DNA of 64,000 nt from Collinsella sp. AF08-23 (GCF_003479805.1 NZ_QUHV01000001.1:124001-188000); one strand, 5' to 3'; shown: positions 17,182 through 26,973, counted from the stretch's first letter. The notes: a model not told the origin generated them from the sequence alone. A program made the numbers and translations.

Positions 17182-18587
17182 TGACCGAGAATACATCGCC
17201 GGAGCACGAGGGCTCCCGGTGCCCACAGAGCTTTGAGGGAATGACCCAGGGCAGCTATCGAGCGGGAATGCTCGACGCGAACGAGGCGCTCAGGCTGCTC
17301 GCCGCCCTCGTGGTGTTCAGCATGGTCGGGTTCTTTGGTTATGCAATCCTCAACGGTGTGGAGACGGTCACCACCGTTGCCGCGCTCGTCCTGCTCGTGT
17401 GCTTTACGCTTGCGTTCATCTATGTGTTCTTTAGCCCCGATACCCTGCGCTCGCAGTACACGGAGCAAACGCTCGCCGTTGCTTCGGGCATGCTCGAGGA
17501 CATTACGGGCGGTCTTACGCGCGAGAGCGCCGAGGAGATATGCCGCCGTCTGTTACCCGAGACGCGCGCCATGACCATCGCGGTCACTGACCGAGAGAAG
17601 GTGCTTGCGTGCGTGGGCGAGCTCGCCGATGACTTCCCTGCGGGCTCCCCGATTCACACGCCCACGACGCGCTATGTCATCGAGCACGGCATCGTGCAGT
17701 CGTTCACGAGCGACATGGACGTCCGCGGCGAGCGCGGGAGCAGGCGCAGCATCCCCGCGGGTATCATCGCACCGCTCAAGATCCGCGGACGTGCCGTGGG
17801 AGCCCTCAAGTTCTATTACCGTTCGCCACGGCACGTCAATCGCACGCAGTACGCCCTCGCCTCTGGCTTCGCCGAGCTGCTCTCCACGCAGCTTACCGTA
17901 TCTGAGCTTGAGCGCCAGGCAGAGCTCACCGCGCGCGCTGAGGTTCGCGCCCTCCAAGCCCAGATCAACCCGCACTTCCTGTTCAACACGCTCAACACCA
18001 TCGCGTCGCTCACGCGCACCGAGCCGTTGCGGGCGCGCGAGTTGCTCCGCGAGTTCTCCCAGTTCTACCGCGCAACTCTCGAGAACTCCGGTCAGCTGAT
18101 TGCGGTCAAACGCGAAATCGCTCAAACGCTGCGGTATCTCAAGTTTGAGAAGGCGCGATTTGGCGAGGACCGCGTTTTGGTCGAAGTCGATGTAGACGAG
18201 GACGCCGAGGATGTCCTCATCCCCGCATTCGTGATCCAGCCGCTGGTCGAGAACGCCGTGCGCCATGCCATGCCGGACGAGGGTCCCCTTACGATCCGCA
18301 TCGCGGTCGAGCGGGCGGGGGAGAGTGCCGTGTCGATTCTCGTGTCCGACGACGGTGTGGGCATGGACGAGCAGACGGCCATGCGCTTGTTCGACCGATC
18401 CTTGTCGGCGCCGGACCCCAATGCACCACAGGGCGGTGGAGCCGGCGTGGCCATGCACAACATCTCCGAGCGCATCAAGCGTTTCTACGGTCCCAAATCG
18501 CGTACAAGCGTGGAGTCGACTCCGGGGGAGGGCACCACGATTTCCCTTCACCTCGATCTTGAGGGTAGTATGTATGACGAAGGGTAG
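17181..18587 (+). CDS. LytS-type sensor histidine kinase
   Basis: 468 residues: two membrane helices (about 37-55 and 60-78), a GAF-like sensor (about 90-240), then a His_kinase domain with the phospho-acceptor in INPHFLFNTLN and an ATPase domain with VIQPLVENAVRHA and DDGVGMDE. Kinases of this group work with LytTR regulators and monitor envelope or metabolite state. Translation is coupled to the glycosyltransferase (TGATG), with GGAG upstream. Its partner regulator follows 71 bp downstream. Confidence 0.92.
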   Translation: MTENTSPEHEGSRCPQSFEGMTQGSYRAGMLDANEALRLLAALVVFSMVGFFGYAILNGVETVTTVAALVLLVCFTLAFIYVFFSPDTLRSQYTEQTLAVASGMLEDITGGLTRESAEEICRRLLPETRAMTIAVTDREKVLACVGELADDFPAGSPIHTPTTRYVIEHGIVQSFTSDMDVRGERGSRRSIPAGIIAPLKIRGRAVGALKFYYRSPRHVNRTQYALASGFAELLSTQLTVSELERQAELTARAEVRALQAQINPHFLFNTLNTIASLTRTEPLRARELLREFSQFYRATLENSGQLIAVKREIAQTLRYLKFEKARFGEDRVLVEVDVDEDAEDVLIPAFVIQPLVENAVRHAMPDEGPLTIRIAVERAGESAVSILVSDDGVGMDEQTAMRLFDRSLSAPDPNAPQGGGAGVAMHNISERIKRFYGPKSRTSVESTPGEGTTISLHLDLEGSMYDEG

Positions 18588-18658
18588 AATAGGAGCGGAC
18601 CGTACGGACGGCGCTTCTCGCCGGGTCTCACTCACAGTATGAAAGGTTATCGATAGGT

Positions 18659-19393
18659 ATGCTACGTGCGATGATCGTTGACGATGAGGCACCCGCTCGT
18701 TCCGAGCTGCGGTTCTTGCTCGAGCAGACGGGCAAGATCGGCTCCATTATCGAGGCGTCGAGCGTCCGCTCCGCCATTGAGATGCTCATGGAGGCGCGTG
18801 TCGATGTGGTCTTCCTTGACATCTCCATGCCCGGGGCTTCGGGACTCCAGCTTGCCGAGGCGCTCTACAAGCTCAAGAACCCGCCGGCGATCGTGTTCGT
18901 GACCGCGTACAGCGATCATGCCGTCGAGGCGTTCGATGTGGATGCCGTCGACTATCTCATGAAGCCCGTGGAGGAGGCCCGCCTCGATCGTGCGATCGAG
19001 AAGGTCATTGCCCGTGCCAAGCCCGTCGCCACTGCGGAGCCCACTTCCGCCAAGCCCACCAATATCGAGCGCATCCCGGTGGAAAAGGGCGGCCGCAAGG
19101 TGCTCATTCCGGTCGACCAGATCCGTTTCATCATGGCGAAGGACGACTACTCCTGCATTTTCACCGAAGACGACCGTTATCTGTCCACGACATCGCTCGC
19201 ACAGTTCGAGTCCAAGCTCGGGGAGTTCGGATTCTTCCGCGTCCATCGTCGCTACATCGTCAACCTCGCCAATGTCGAGGACGTCGAGACGGTGCCCTCG
19301 GGCGCCATCCAGCTCGGCGTGAACGGCGTTGACGAGCGCATTCCGGTGAGCCGCCGGCGCGTGGTGCCGCTCAAGAAGGCGTTGAACCTGTAA
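18659..19393 (+). CDS. LytTR family response regulator
   Basis: 244 residues. The receiver domain (1-120) has the acidic pair VDDE, phospho-Asp in VVFLDISMPG and the Lys of YLMKP. The LytTR DNA-binding domain (about 140-244) has FFRVHRRYIVNLANV. A Pro/Thr/Ala hinge joins them. It would be phosphorylated by the upstream kinase; targets are not visible. AAAGG stands before the ATG. Its stop overlaps the next start (TAATG). Confidence 0.92.
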   Translation: MLRAMIVDDEAPARSELRFLLEQTGKIGSIIEASSVRSAIEMLMEARVDVVFLDISMPGASGLQLAEALYKLKNPPAIVFVTAYSDHAVEAFDVDAVDYLMKPVEEARLDRAIEKVIARAKPVATAEPTSAKPTNIERIPVEKGGRKVLIPVDQIRFIMAKDDYSCIFTEDDRYLSTTSLAQFESKLGEFGFFRVHRRYIVNLANVEDVETVPSGAIQLGVNGVDERIPVSRRRVVPLKKALNL

Positions 19394-19848
19394 TGGAGCG
19401 GCGTGTCGACATCATCTCCGATACCCATGGCTACCTCGCTCCGGAGCTGCTGCGCGCCATCGAGGGATGCGACTTGCTTATCCACGCCGGCGATATCACA
19501 TCCGAGAGCAACTACGCGGAGCTCGAGGTGAGCGTTCCCGTTCTGCGCGCGGTTTTGGGCAACAACGATGGTTACTACAACTACGGCCCCGATGTGCCGC
19601 GTGTGAACGAGTTCACGTACGAGGGGGTTCGGTTTTCGGTGGCGCACTACGCCGAGGACCTGCCGTTGGCGAGCTCGAACGTTGCGGTGTGCGGTCATAC
19701 GCATCGGCCGCGCATCGACCGGGTGCATGGGTGTCTGGTGATCAATCCCGGGTCGGCATCGCTGCCGCGTGGCAGACGGGAGGCCTCCATCGCACGGCTT
19801 ATGGTCGAGGACGGCCGCGTGCTATCTGCCGAGATCATCGACTTATAA
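19393..19848 (+). CDS. YfcE/MJ0936-type metallophosphoesterase
   Basis: 151 residues with the calcineurin-like metal motifs: DTHG at about 10-13, HAGDI at 32-36, GNND at about 57-60, and GHTHRP near residue 101. These proteins hydrolyse phosphodiesters with a two-metal site; the physiological substrate is unknown. It is translationally coupled to the regulator upstream. A short AACTTTTTT/AAAAAAGTT hairpin follows the stop. Confidence 0.9.
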   Translation: MERRVDIISDTHGYLAPELLRAIEGCDLLIHAGDITSESNYAELEVSVPVLRAVLGNNDGYYNYGPDVPRVNEFTYEGVRFSVAHYAEDLPLASSNVAVCGHTHRPRIDRVHGCLVINPGSASLPRGRREASIARLMVEDGRVLSAEIIDL

Positions 19849-19934
19849 CTTTTTTTGAAAAAAGTTCTTGCGTGTGAAGTTGAAGTCTGTGTATACTAAT
19901 CCCCGCAGCAAGGAGCACACGCGAATTGCCGCCT

Positions 19935-20012
<78 letters not shown>

Positions 20013-20020
20013 TCGCAATC

Positions 20021-20048
20021 AAAGCCTCGTCGCAAGACGGGGCTTTTT
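20021..20048 (+). terminator. Rho-independent terminator of tRNA-Asp
   Basis: AAGCCTCGTC-GCAA-GACGGGGCTT followed by TTT; a GNRA-type tetraloop. Confidence 0.88.
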
Positions 20049-20245
20049 GCGTTTGTGGTAGAGTTGTGAAGCGATGAATCTGCGCGAGGAGGGGCAGTAC
20101 AGACCTTTCTCCAAATGCATCAAACACGCTATATTAGTACAATGTCAGTATCGGTGCCGAATGGCGCACTATGCTCGACCACGAGTTTATTTGCCAACCA
20201 CGCATAACGTCTCGAATAGATTTCGTTTACTCGCAAGGAGAAGAG

Positions 20246-20731
20246 ATGGACATCTCCCGCAAGACCGACTATGCCCTGCGCATGCTTTCCATGTTGGCGG
20301 AAGGCGAGGATAGCCTTCTGTCCGTGCGTACGGCCGCCGAGACGGTGGATGTGCCGTATTCTTTTGCCCGCTCCATTCAGCACGGTCTGGTGCAGGCGGG
20401 GATTATCGAGAGCCTGCGCGGTGTCCGCGGCGGCATGCGGCTTAAAGTCGACCCCAAAGATGTGACGATTCGTCAGATCGTCGAGGCGGTCCAGGGCCCG
20501 CTCGTCATGAACGATTGCACGGCGGAGGACGGGATATGCCCTCGCATGGATGAATGCTGCTATCATCCCCTGTGGATAGGAGCCCAGGAGCTGCTTCGCA
20601 ATTATCTGGACTCCGTTACGCTCGATGACGTCGTCAATCGACGGCAGCATCCCGCGGTCGACCCCAAGTTCGCCGATCGCTCGCGTTTTCCCGAGTACGC
20701 CGGGTGCTCCAGGGGGTGCTCGTGCGTGTAG
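20246..20731 (+). CDS. Rrf2 family transcriptional regulator
   Basis: 161 residues. The N-terminal winged helix (ISRKTDYALRMLSMLAE) is the Rrf2 hallmark; the IscR/NsrR-like effector part contains CTAEDGICPRMDECC, giving Cys residues at spacings suited to an Fe-S cluster. It likely senses iron-sulfur status or redox/nitrosative stress. A Cys-rich tail (CSRGCSCV) is unusual. AAGGAG precedes the ATG. The MutY-like gene follows 26 bp on. Confidence 0.88.
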   Translation: MDISRKTDYALRMLSMLAEGEDSLLSVRTAAETVDVPYSFARSIQHGLVQAGIIESLRGVRGGMRLKVDPKDVTIRQIVEAVQGPLVMNDCTAEDGICPRMDECCYHPLWIGAQELLRNYLDSVTLDDVVNRRQHPAVDPKFADRSRFPEYAGCSRGCSCV

Positions 20732-20757
20732 CCGCATGATCCTCTAAGGAGCTCAAG

Positions 20758-21717
20758 ATGAACATGGACCCCTTCCGCACGCTGGTTCGCACGGAAGGGG
20801 TTCGTTTGTATCGAGACCTTCCGTGGCGTCGCACGCGCGACCCGTATAAGGTCTGGCTTTCGGAGGTCATGCTTCAGCAGACGCAGGTCTCCCGCGTGGA
20901 GACGCGGTGGGCGGAATGGCTCGATGCGTTCCCGAGCGTCTTCGCGCTGGCAGAGGCCGGTACTGCTGAGGTTCTCGCGGCTTGGCAGGGTATGGGGTAC
21001 AATCGTCGCGCTCTGGCGCTCAAGGCGGCTGCTGAGGAGATCGTTCGCGGGTACGATGGGGTGTTTCCCGCGGGTACGAAGGAGCTCATCGCCTTGCCGG
21101 GGATCGGCCCGGCGACTGCGCAGGGCATCCGATCCTTTGCGTTTGACTTGCCAGGGGTCTACCTGGAGACGAATGTGCGCACCGTTCTTCTACACCACCT
21201 GTTCCCCGATGTGCCGGGCGTGCCCGATAGGGAACTTGTGCCGCTGGCGGAGGCGACATGTCCCGCAGCTCCCGCATCGTGCGGGGCGGAAGCGGATTGC
21301 TTCGCTGGCCAGAAACCGGGCGCCTTGATGGCTGCCGACGCGAGGTCCGCGGACCCCTTCGCTATGCCCCAGGATCCCGATGACACGCCGCGCACCTGGT
21401 ACTATGCCATGCTCGACTATGGTGCGTATCTCAAGAAGACCGTTCCCAACCCCTCGCGTCGTGCCAAGGCATATACGCGCCAATCGCGATTTGAAGGCTC
21501 ACGCCGTCAGAAGCGGGCGGAAATCGTGCGCCAGTTGTTGGATGCCCAGGCGCGTGGCGAGCGGGCGAGCACCGCTTCGCTGCATGCCGCCCTCAACGAC
21601 GTCGAGCGCACTGCCGGACGTCCGCCCGTTGAGGGGGAGCTCGTCGAATCCATATTGACCGATCTCGCCCGCGAGGGATTTTGCCGGGAGTGTGAAGGGG
21701 CGTGGGTGATCGTCTAG
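20758..21717 (+). CDS. MutY/endonuclease III-like HhH-GPD protein lacking an Fe-S site
   Basis: 319 residues. The HhH-GPD base-excision fold is clear: VWLSEVMLQQTQV (holding the MutY catalytic Glu equivalent) and the helix-hairpin-helix LPGIGPATAQG. However the residue before GNV/TNV, Asp in MutY, is Glu (YLETNVRTV), and the Tyr/Lys position after the hairpin is Ala. The four-Cys cluster and the C-terminal Nudix-like domain are absent; instead 'LDYGAYLKKTVPNPSRR' and a basic tail follow. This matches a divergent adenine-glycosylase-like group often mislabelled HesB. Glycosylase activity is unproven. Confidence 0.8.
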   Translation: MNMDPFRTLVRTEGVRLYRDLPWRRTRDPYKVWLSEVMLQQTQVSRVETRWAEWLDAFPSVFALAEAGTAEVLAAWQGMGYNRRALALKAAAEEIVRGYDGVFPAGTKELIALPGIGPATAQGIRSFAFDLPGVYLETNVRTVLLHHLFPDVPGVPDRELVPLAEATCPAAPASCGAEADCFAGQKPGALMAADARSADPFAMPQDPDDTPRTWYYAMLDYGAYLKKTVPNPSRRAKAYTRQSRFEGSRRQKRAEIVRQLLDAQARGERASTASLHAALNDVERTAGRPPVEGELVESILTDLAREGFCRECEGAWVIV

Positions 21718-21862
21718 GGCGATCGAGCGAGCTTTTGCAAGAGCGGGCGCGAGTGGGGTACAAGAGATTTACGGGCGTCTTTGCAGGCGGTCCCGTTGGG
21801 GTTCCGCTCGATGTGGCGCATCGACGGCGCCTTTCGATTCCTACGCCACCTAGGAGGTATTC

Positions 21863-22402
21863 ATGGATTTCGAGAATTCCCAGACCAAGAAGAACCTCGA
21901 GGCCGCTTTTGCGGGCGAGTCTCAGGCCCACACCAAGTACCGCTACTACGCTTCCAGGGCCAAGAAGGACGGCTTCGTTCAGATCTCCAACATCTTCATG
22001 GAGACCGCTCTGAATGAGTCCGAGCATGCCAAGCTCTGGTTCAAGGAGCTGCATGGAGGCGAAGTCCCCGGCACCCTCGATAACCTGCGCGATGCTGCTG
22101 CCGGTGAGAATTACGAGTGGACGACCATGTACGACGAGTTTGCCAAGACCGCCGACGAGGAGGGCTTCACCGCTATCGCCGCCAAGTTCCGCGGTGTCGG
22201 TGCCGTCGAGAAGGCTCACGAGGAGCGCTACAACAAGCTTGCCGAGCGCGTTGAGAAGGGCGAGGTCTTCACCCGCGAGGGCGTGAAGGTGTGGAAGTGC
22301 CTCAACTGCGGTCACCTGCACGTGGGCCCCACCGCCCCCGAGATGTGCCCCGTCTGCGCTCATCCGCAGTCCTACTTCGAGGAGCAGGTCGTTAACTACT
22401 AG
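21863..22402 (+). CDS. Rubrerythrin
   Basis: 179 residues. The N-terminal four-helix diiron domain has the Glu/His ligands in [12 protein letters not shown] and in [13 protein letters not shown]. The C-terminal rubredoxin domain binds one iron through CLNCGHLH and CPVCAHP. It reduces hydrogen peroxide in the cytoplasm of anaerobes. Strong ribosome site CTAGGAGG. Codon use is the most biased in this part of the window, consistent with high expression. It stands alone, ending in a strong terminator. Confidence 0.96.
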   Translation: MDFENSQTKKNLEAAFAGESQAHTKYRYYASRAKKDGFVQISNIFMETALNESEHAKLWFKELHGGEVPGTLDNLRDAAAGENYEWTTMYDEFAKTADEEGFTAIAAKFRGVGAVEKAHEERYNKLAERVEKGEVFTREGVKVWKCLNCGHLHVGPTAPEMCPVCAHPQSYFEEQVVNY

Positions 22403-22427
22403 ACCGCAGCGCATATACGCGTGGTTT

Positions 22428-22474
22428 GGCGGTGCGCCGGAGAGGAGATCTTCGGCGCACCGCCTTATCTTTTG
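22428..22474 (+). terminator. Rho-independent terminator of rubrerythrin gene
   Basis: A 15-bp perfect stem beginning GGCGGTGCGCCGG and its complement, then TTATCTTTT. Confidence 0.85.
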
Positions 22475-22574
22475 CTTAAGAAATGTGTCGGCTCAAGGGG
22501 CATTCCCTCAAGCGTGATTATTCGGTACGATGGACTGGCACTTCAAACGTACTACATCTCATAGGGAGCCCATT

Positions 22575-25500
22575 GTGACCAACCCCGCTCGCTACGAGGA
22601 CATGGGTCTTGTTGACTCACGTGTCCGAGCCGCACTCAACCCCGTTGGCCGCTCCACCAAGACGGTGCTCATGGCTGCGATGATCGCGACCGCAACGGTT
22701 TCAACCGCTGGTATCGCTGTCCCCTCAATTGCCCATGCGGCTCCCCAGGGTGGTGCCATTCAAACGCTCGAATCGTACGATGCGCAGATTCGCTCGCTTG
22801 TCGAAAAACAGGACCTTGTCGCCCGTGCTGCTGCCGGAACGCTCGACGAGGCCTCGGAGCGCCTGATTCTTCAGCGAGAGCTGGTGCGTCGTGCCGGATA
22901 TGAGCAGCTGAGCGAATTACGGGCCTCTTCAACCGATGCAAGCGAGTTCCTCGATTGGTTCATGGGTGACCTCGCGGCGCTGCGCTATTACGTCACGGGC
23001 GGCGAGGTGTGGACCAACGCCAAGAACAACGTAGCGACCCACGCCGACTACATCAAGTCGCTCGGCATCTTCATGCGCCTGCGCAAGACGAACGCCGCCG
23101 ACCTTACGGCACCGGGTGCCGATGCGGATGTGTACCTGCGCATGATGGTTGCGGCATCCCTCGATGTCTCTGGTCGTGCGCGCCTGTGGACGGGCGATCC
23201 GGGGTTTGTGTCCGACCCGCTCGTGCGCTACTACACCATCAAGACATTTCGCTCCGATGAGCGCTATCGCTTTAAGAAGGACCTGTTCGACGCGTTGCCG
23301 GTCGAGAGCATGCGCCTGGTCTTCGAAAACCAGATCACCGATGCGGAGCTGCCCTGGTTGGCGAATTACTCGCTCGCCAAGTTCTCCGCCACTGACGACA
23401 AAACTGAGGATAGTCGCCTGAACGCGTACTCCTACATCTGGTATGACGGTGGTTATGCGAGCAACGGCGGGTACAGCAACGTGCGTTTTTACAACGATGC
23501 CGAGTTCAACGGCCCTGTTGAGGAGATGAAGTCCTCCAACGGTGCGCCCGGCAAGCCCCTCAAAGTCTGGCAGGGCGGCTGGAAGGAGAAGTACCAGCTT
23601 TCCTACACGGACGCGCACTTCCCGAATGCCGAGGCGAACGACCTCTATCACATCGGTTGCGGCGACGTTTCTTCCGTTCCGGGTGCCACACAGGATAAGA
23701 CCAAGTACCACCGTCTCTGGATGGTGTTTGAGAAGGGTGGCGTGTGCGGAGCCCTCGCCAAGACCTTCGCCAACCTCAACGGTATGGTCGGCGTGCCCTC
23801 GTTCGTGGTGGGCCAGCCCGGCCACGCCGCCACGCTCACCTATGAGCTGCGCGCCGATGCGAACGGCACGATGGTGCCGACGTATCGCATCCAAAACGAC
23901 GTATCGGGATGGGGCAAGAGCAAGAGCCCGTCTGCAGCCCACTGGCTCAACGGGTGGGGGCGCGGCATTACGGGCGAGTTCGCAGGTATGTACACGCTCT
24001 ATGCCACGGAGGCCCTCTCCGATTGGGTGGGGTACGTCCGCAGTTACGAGACGCGCCTGATCGCCGCGAGCCTCGATGAGGGTTCCACCGTTCGCGAGCA
24101 GGCGATTGATGCCGCCCGCGGGGCGCAGCCCATCAACTTCGATGCACTTTGGGCAAAGATCGAGCTCCTCGGCGCGCGCGATGCCGCCGCCGCTGAATGG
24201 GAGGCACTGGCCAAGGAGATCGCCGAGCAGCTCAAGTTCTACCCGCTGCCCATGCATGACCTCATCAAAAACATCAACAAGCGCACCGACGGCTCGCAGT
24301 TCGCCGCCTTGGAGGCCATCAGGCTCGATGCGCTCCAGCGCGCGTCCAAGGTCGACAAGAGCCAGACGGTCAATCACGATGCCTGTGCGCGCGTGGCCAA
24401 GATGCTCATGGGCGAGGCCGATGGTGTGGTGGCGACCTTCTCGTTCGATGGCGATCAGGCGGGTGTGATCGCGCTGGGTGAGCACCTTCGCGGCGGAGGC
24501 GTGCCGTGGAGGTTCAGCCTCGACGGCGGCAAGACATGGTCCGACCAGACGGATGGTCAGGTCGAGGTCGTCTTAACCGCCGATCAGATCGCCTCCATCA
24601 ACGCCGAGACGGATATCCAGATCCAGCTCATCGGCGCGAGCGTCATCAACTGCATCGATATCGTGGCGGGTCAGGCTCCCTCGCTCAAGTGCGAGGCGAA
24701 CGACCGCGCGAACCGCATCTATTTCTTTGACGGCAAGGTTCCCAATGGACTCGAGATGCGCGTGGACGGCGGTTCGTGGGAGCCGCTGGATGTTGAGCGG
24801 ACGTACAAGGGGAATCGCACGGTCGAGCTGCGCGTGCCCGCGCGGGGAACCACCACTGCCTCCAACCCGGCCGTGTTCACGTTCACCGCGGGCGACCGCG
24901 ATGCAAATTTCGTTCCGTATGAGGAGATGGTGGTCAACTCCTATTCTTCCTCTCGCGATGGCGCGGCGATGGCCCAGCGCGTGATCGATGGCTACTACGG
25001 ACCGGGCAACGAGTTCTGGATCACGAGCCGCGAGAAGACAAGCGATGCCTGGATCGTGCTCGACCTTGGACATGAGCGTGCCGTCACGGATGTCGATTAC
25101 TGGCGTCCCAAGAACCTGGGCACCAATGGCGTTCCCCGGTGGGATCGCATGGCGGTGACGGTGTCGGTTGCGCCCGATACGGGCCTTGCTGCCGGGGTTC
25201 CGGTGGATGCCTCGGCCTTTAAGGAAGTCGAGCGCTTTGGTAAGGGTGGCACGAAGGTGCCCGGGTGGCAGGAGAGCACGCTGAGCACCCGTTTGACGCT
25301 GAGCGACGGTCCAGTGATGGCTCGCTACGTCAAGTTGCACCTGAACGACATCTACTTCAGCGCGACGCTCATCGATGTGTGGGAGGCCCACGAGCCCGGC
25401 TTGGAAGCCGATGAGGTGGTCTTTGATTCGATGCGCGAGGGTGAGGCGACTCCCGTCCCCATCGCTCTCGAGTTGAAGAACACAAGCAAGGTCGATGTGC

Positions 25501-26423
25501 AGATCGAGGGCGTGACGCTCGATTCCGACGCGTTTGAGCTGCGCGGTTCCGGCTCGACTACGATCCCCGCCGGCGGCACGGACGCATCCTGGCAGGTGGT
25601 GCCGAAAGCCGGGCTTGCGGTGGGGTCGCACCGGGCGGCTGCCAAGGTTGCCTATCGGGCTGTGGGAACCGAGGCTACCGCGCGCACGCTCAGCATTCCG
25701 GTGATGATCGAGGTCTCCCCGGCGGACGTCAGCGTTTCCGTAGATGTTGAGAAGCTCGGGCAGGATTCGGTTCGCCTGAACGCCCGCGTTGAGGGCGCAG
25801 AGGGCTTGGGAGCCCGCGTGGAGTACGCCCTGTGCGATACGAACCAAGCGCCTGACGCGGTGACGGTCGCCGACGCTACTGAGGGACCGCAGGTGCAGGG
25901 AAATCCCCTCAACACCTGGACGAGCGATCCGGTGTTCAGCGGCTTGACGCCCGGCGAGACGTATTATGCCTTCGTGCGCGTGACGGGTGTGCCCGGTTTA
26001 GGTGCGGTGACTTCCGGCGAGGGAGCGCCCGTTGAGATCGCGCCCGATGTCGTTGACCCCGATGGCGGCGACGGCAACGGCGGCGATACCGGCGGCAACA
26101 ACGGCGACAACCAGGGTGGCGACCAAGGTGACGGTAACGATAACGGAGACGCCGGGAACAACGGCGACAGCCAGGGCGACGGCGGCAACGATGGCTCCGG
26201 CGGCCAGGAGACTCCCGATGAAGACGGGAACCAGGACGATAATGACGGCGCCAAGGATGAGAGTGGCGACGAGACACCTCAGAATTCCCTCGGCAGTAAG
26301 CCCGAAACCCTTCCCGGAACGGGCGACGCGTCGGCTCATGGCGTGATGGCGTCCGCTGCGGGCGTCGCGTCCATGGCGGCAGCCGCTTTCAGCCGTTTGA
26401 GGTCGCGCCGCGAAGACCGGTAG
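22575..26423 (+). CDS. Large LPXTG wall-anchored protein with transglutaminase-like and F5/8 type C domains
   Basis: 1282 residues from a GTG with AGGGAG seven bases upstream. A signal peptide ends near IAHAA (about residue 56). The middle holds a Cys in GGVCGALAKTF (about 391) and a His in GQPGHAATLTY (about 417), a spacing like transglutaminase/peptidase cores. A discoidin-like F5/8 type C domain (about 785-940) begins at VVNSYSSSRDG, and Ig-like segments follow (about 945-1150). A Gly/Asp/Asn-rich linker (about 1160-1240) leads to LPGTG at 1246, a hydrophobic stretch and a basic tail: a classic sortase signal. It is probably a host-glycan or matrix-binding surface protein; enzymatic activity is inferred only from Cys/His spacing. 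Confidence 0.85.
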   Translation: MTNPARYEDMGLVDSRVRAALNPVGRSTKTVLMAAMIATATVSTAGIAVPSIAHAAPQGGAIQTLESYDAQIRSLVEKQDLVARAAAGTLDEASERLILQRELVRRAGYEQLSELRASSTDASEFLDWFMGDLAALRYYVTGGEVWTNAKNNVATHADYIKSLGIFMRLRKTNAADLTAPGADADVYLRMMVAASLDVSGRARLWTGDPGFVSDPLVRYYTIKTFRSDERYRFKKDLFDALPVESMRLVFENQITDAELPWLANYSLAKFSATDDKTEDSRLNAYSYIWYDGGYASNGGYSNVRFYNDAEFNGPVEEMKSSNGAPGKPLKVWQGGWKEKYQLSYTDAHFPNAEANDLYHIGCGDVSSVPGATQDKTKYHRLWMVFEKGGVCGALAKTFANLNGMVGVPSFVVGQPGHAATLTYELRADANGTMVPTYRIQNDVSGWGKSKSPSAAHWLNGWGRGITGEFAGMYTLYATEALSDWVGYVRSYETRLIAASLDEGSTVREQAIDAARGAQPINFDALWAKIELLGARDAAAAEWEALAKEIAEQLKFYPLPMHDLIKNINKRTDGSQFAALEAIRLDALQRASKVDKSQTVNHDACARVAKMLMGEADGVVATFSFDGDQAGVIALGEHLRGGGVPWRFSLDGGKTWSDQTDGQVEVVLTADQIASINAETDIQIQLIGASVINCIDIVAGQAPSLKCEANDRANRIYFFDGKVPNGLEMRVDGGSWEPLDVERTYKGNRTVELRVPARGTTTASNPAVFTFTAGDRDANFVPYEEMVVNSYSSSRDGAAMAQRVIDGYYGPGNEFWITSREKTSDAWIVLDLGHERAVTDVDYWRPKNLGTNGVPRWDRMAVTVSVAPDTGLAAGVPVDASAFKEVERFGKGGTKVPGWQESTLSTRLTLSDGPVMARYVKLHLNDIYFSATLIDVWEAHEPGLEADEVVFDSMREGEATPVPIALELKNTSKVDVQIEGVTLDSDAFELRGSGSTTIPAGGTDASWQVVPKAGLAVGSHRAAAKVAYRAVGTEATARTLSIPVMIEVSPADVSVSVDVEKLGQDSVRLNARVEGAEGLGARVEYALCDTNQAPDAVTVADATEGPQVQGNPLNTWTSDPVFSGLTPGETYYAFVRVTGVPGLGAVTSGEGAPVEIAPDVVDPDGGDGNGGDTGGNNGDNQGGDQGDGNDNGDAGNNGDSQGDGGNDGSGGQETPDEDGNQDDNDGAKDESGDETPQNSLGSKPETLPGTGDASAHGVMASAAGVASMAAAAFSRLRSRREDR
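26057..26265 (+). repeat. Low-complexity Gly/Asp/Asn-coding tract
   Basis: Irregular repeats of GGCAACGGCGAC-like units encode the wall-spanning linker of the surface protein. Slippage here would change linker length in frame. Confidence 0.75.
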
Positions 26424-26466
26424 GGCAGGCCACAACGGGAGATGCGCGTTTGGCGCATGTGACCAT

Positions 26467-26513
26467 CCCGCGTCAAGCCTCAACTCGATCCGGGCTTGAC
26501 GCGGGAACTTTTT
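26467..26513 (+). terminator. Rho-independent terminator of surface protein gene
   Basis: CCCGCGTCAAGCC pairs with GGCTTGACGCGGG, followed by AACTTTTT. Confidence 0.85.
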
Positions 26514-26568
26514 AGTGCAATTCTGGAGAAGTCGGTTCCATGCATGCCTCCATAAGGAGGGCTTTTGC

Positions 26569-26973
26569 ATGGACCTTTTTCTTAAACACGCGCCGTGCAC
26601 GCAGGTGCCGGCATCCGCATCCGGTGGAGGAAACGCCCCGTGCACAAAGGGACGGCGCGCCGCGCGAAAGGAACGCTTCCCGCAGGTAGACGTTGGAGAG
26701 TTCGAGCGCGCAGCTTCCGGGGGCGAGGGCGTGCAACGCCTTGCGGCTGCGGAGGCATACGCTGCCGAGAGGGCATACGACGTCAAGAGGATGCGTCGCG
26801 GGGCACTTTTGGGGGTCTTGCGGGCGGTGTTGTTGGCTTTGGCGGTACCCGTTCTCGTTGCTGCGGTCTTCGTCGCTTCATATGCGTTGACGTGCATTTT
26901 GGATGGTGCAACTCCCGAGGAACTCATGGACGCTCTCGCTGCCTTATTTGATAGGATCTGCTCGATCGCGTAG
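26569..26973 (+). CDS. Hypothetical single-pass membrane protein
   Basis: 134 residues with an excellent ribosome site (AAGGAGGG). The first half is basic and Cys-containing (HAPCTQ, NAPCTKG); the second half has one membrane helix, VLRAVLLALAVPVLVAAVFV (about 85-110), then an acidic end. No family recognised. It follows the terminator of the surface protein and is its own unit. Confidence 0.65.
   Translation: MDLFLKHAPCTQVPASASGGGNAPCTKGRRAARKERFPQVDVGEFERAASGGEGVQRLAAAEAYAAERAYDVKRMRRGALLGVLRAVLLALAVPVLVAAVFVASYALTCILDGATPEELMDALAALFDRICSIA

Noticed and set aside
22575..26423. A glycoside hydrolase call for the surface protein because of its F5/8 C domain
   Set aside because: No glycosidase motif could be found in the remaining 1100 residues.
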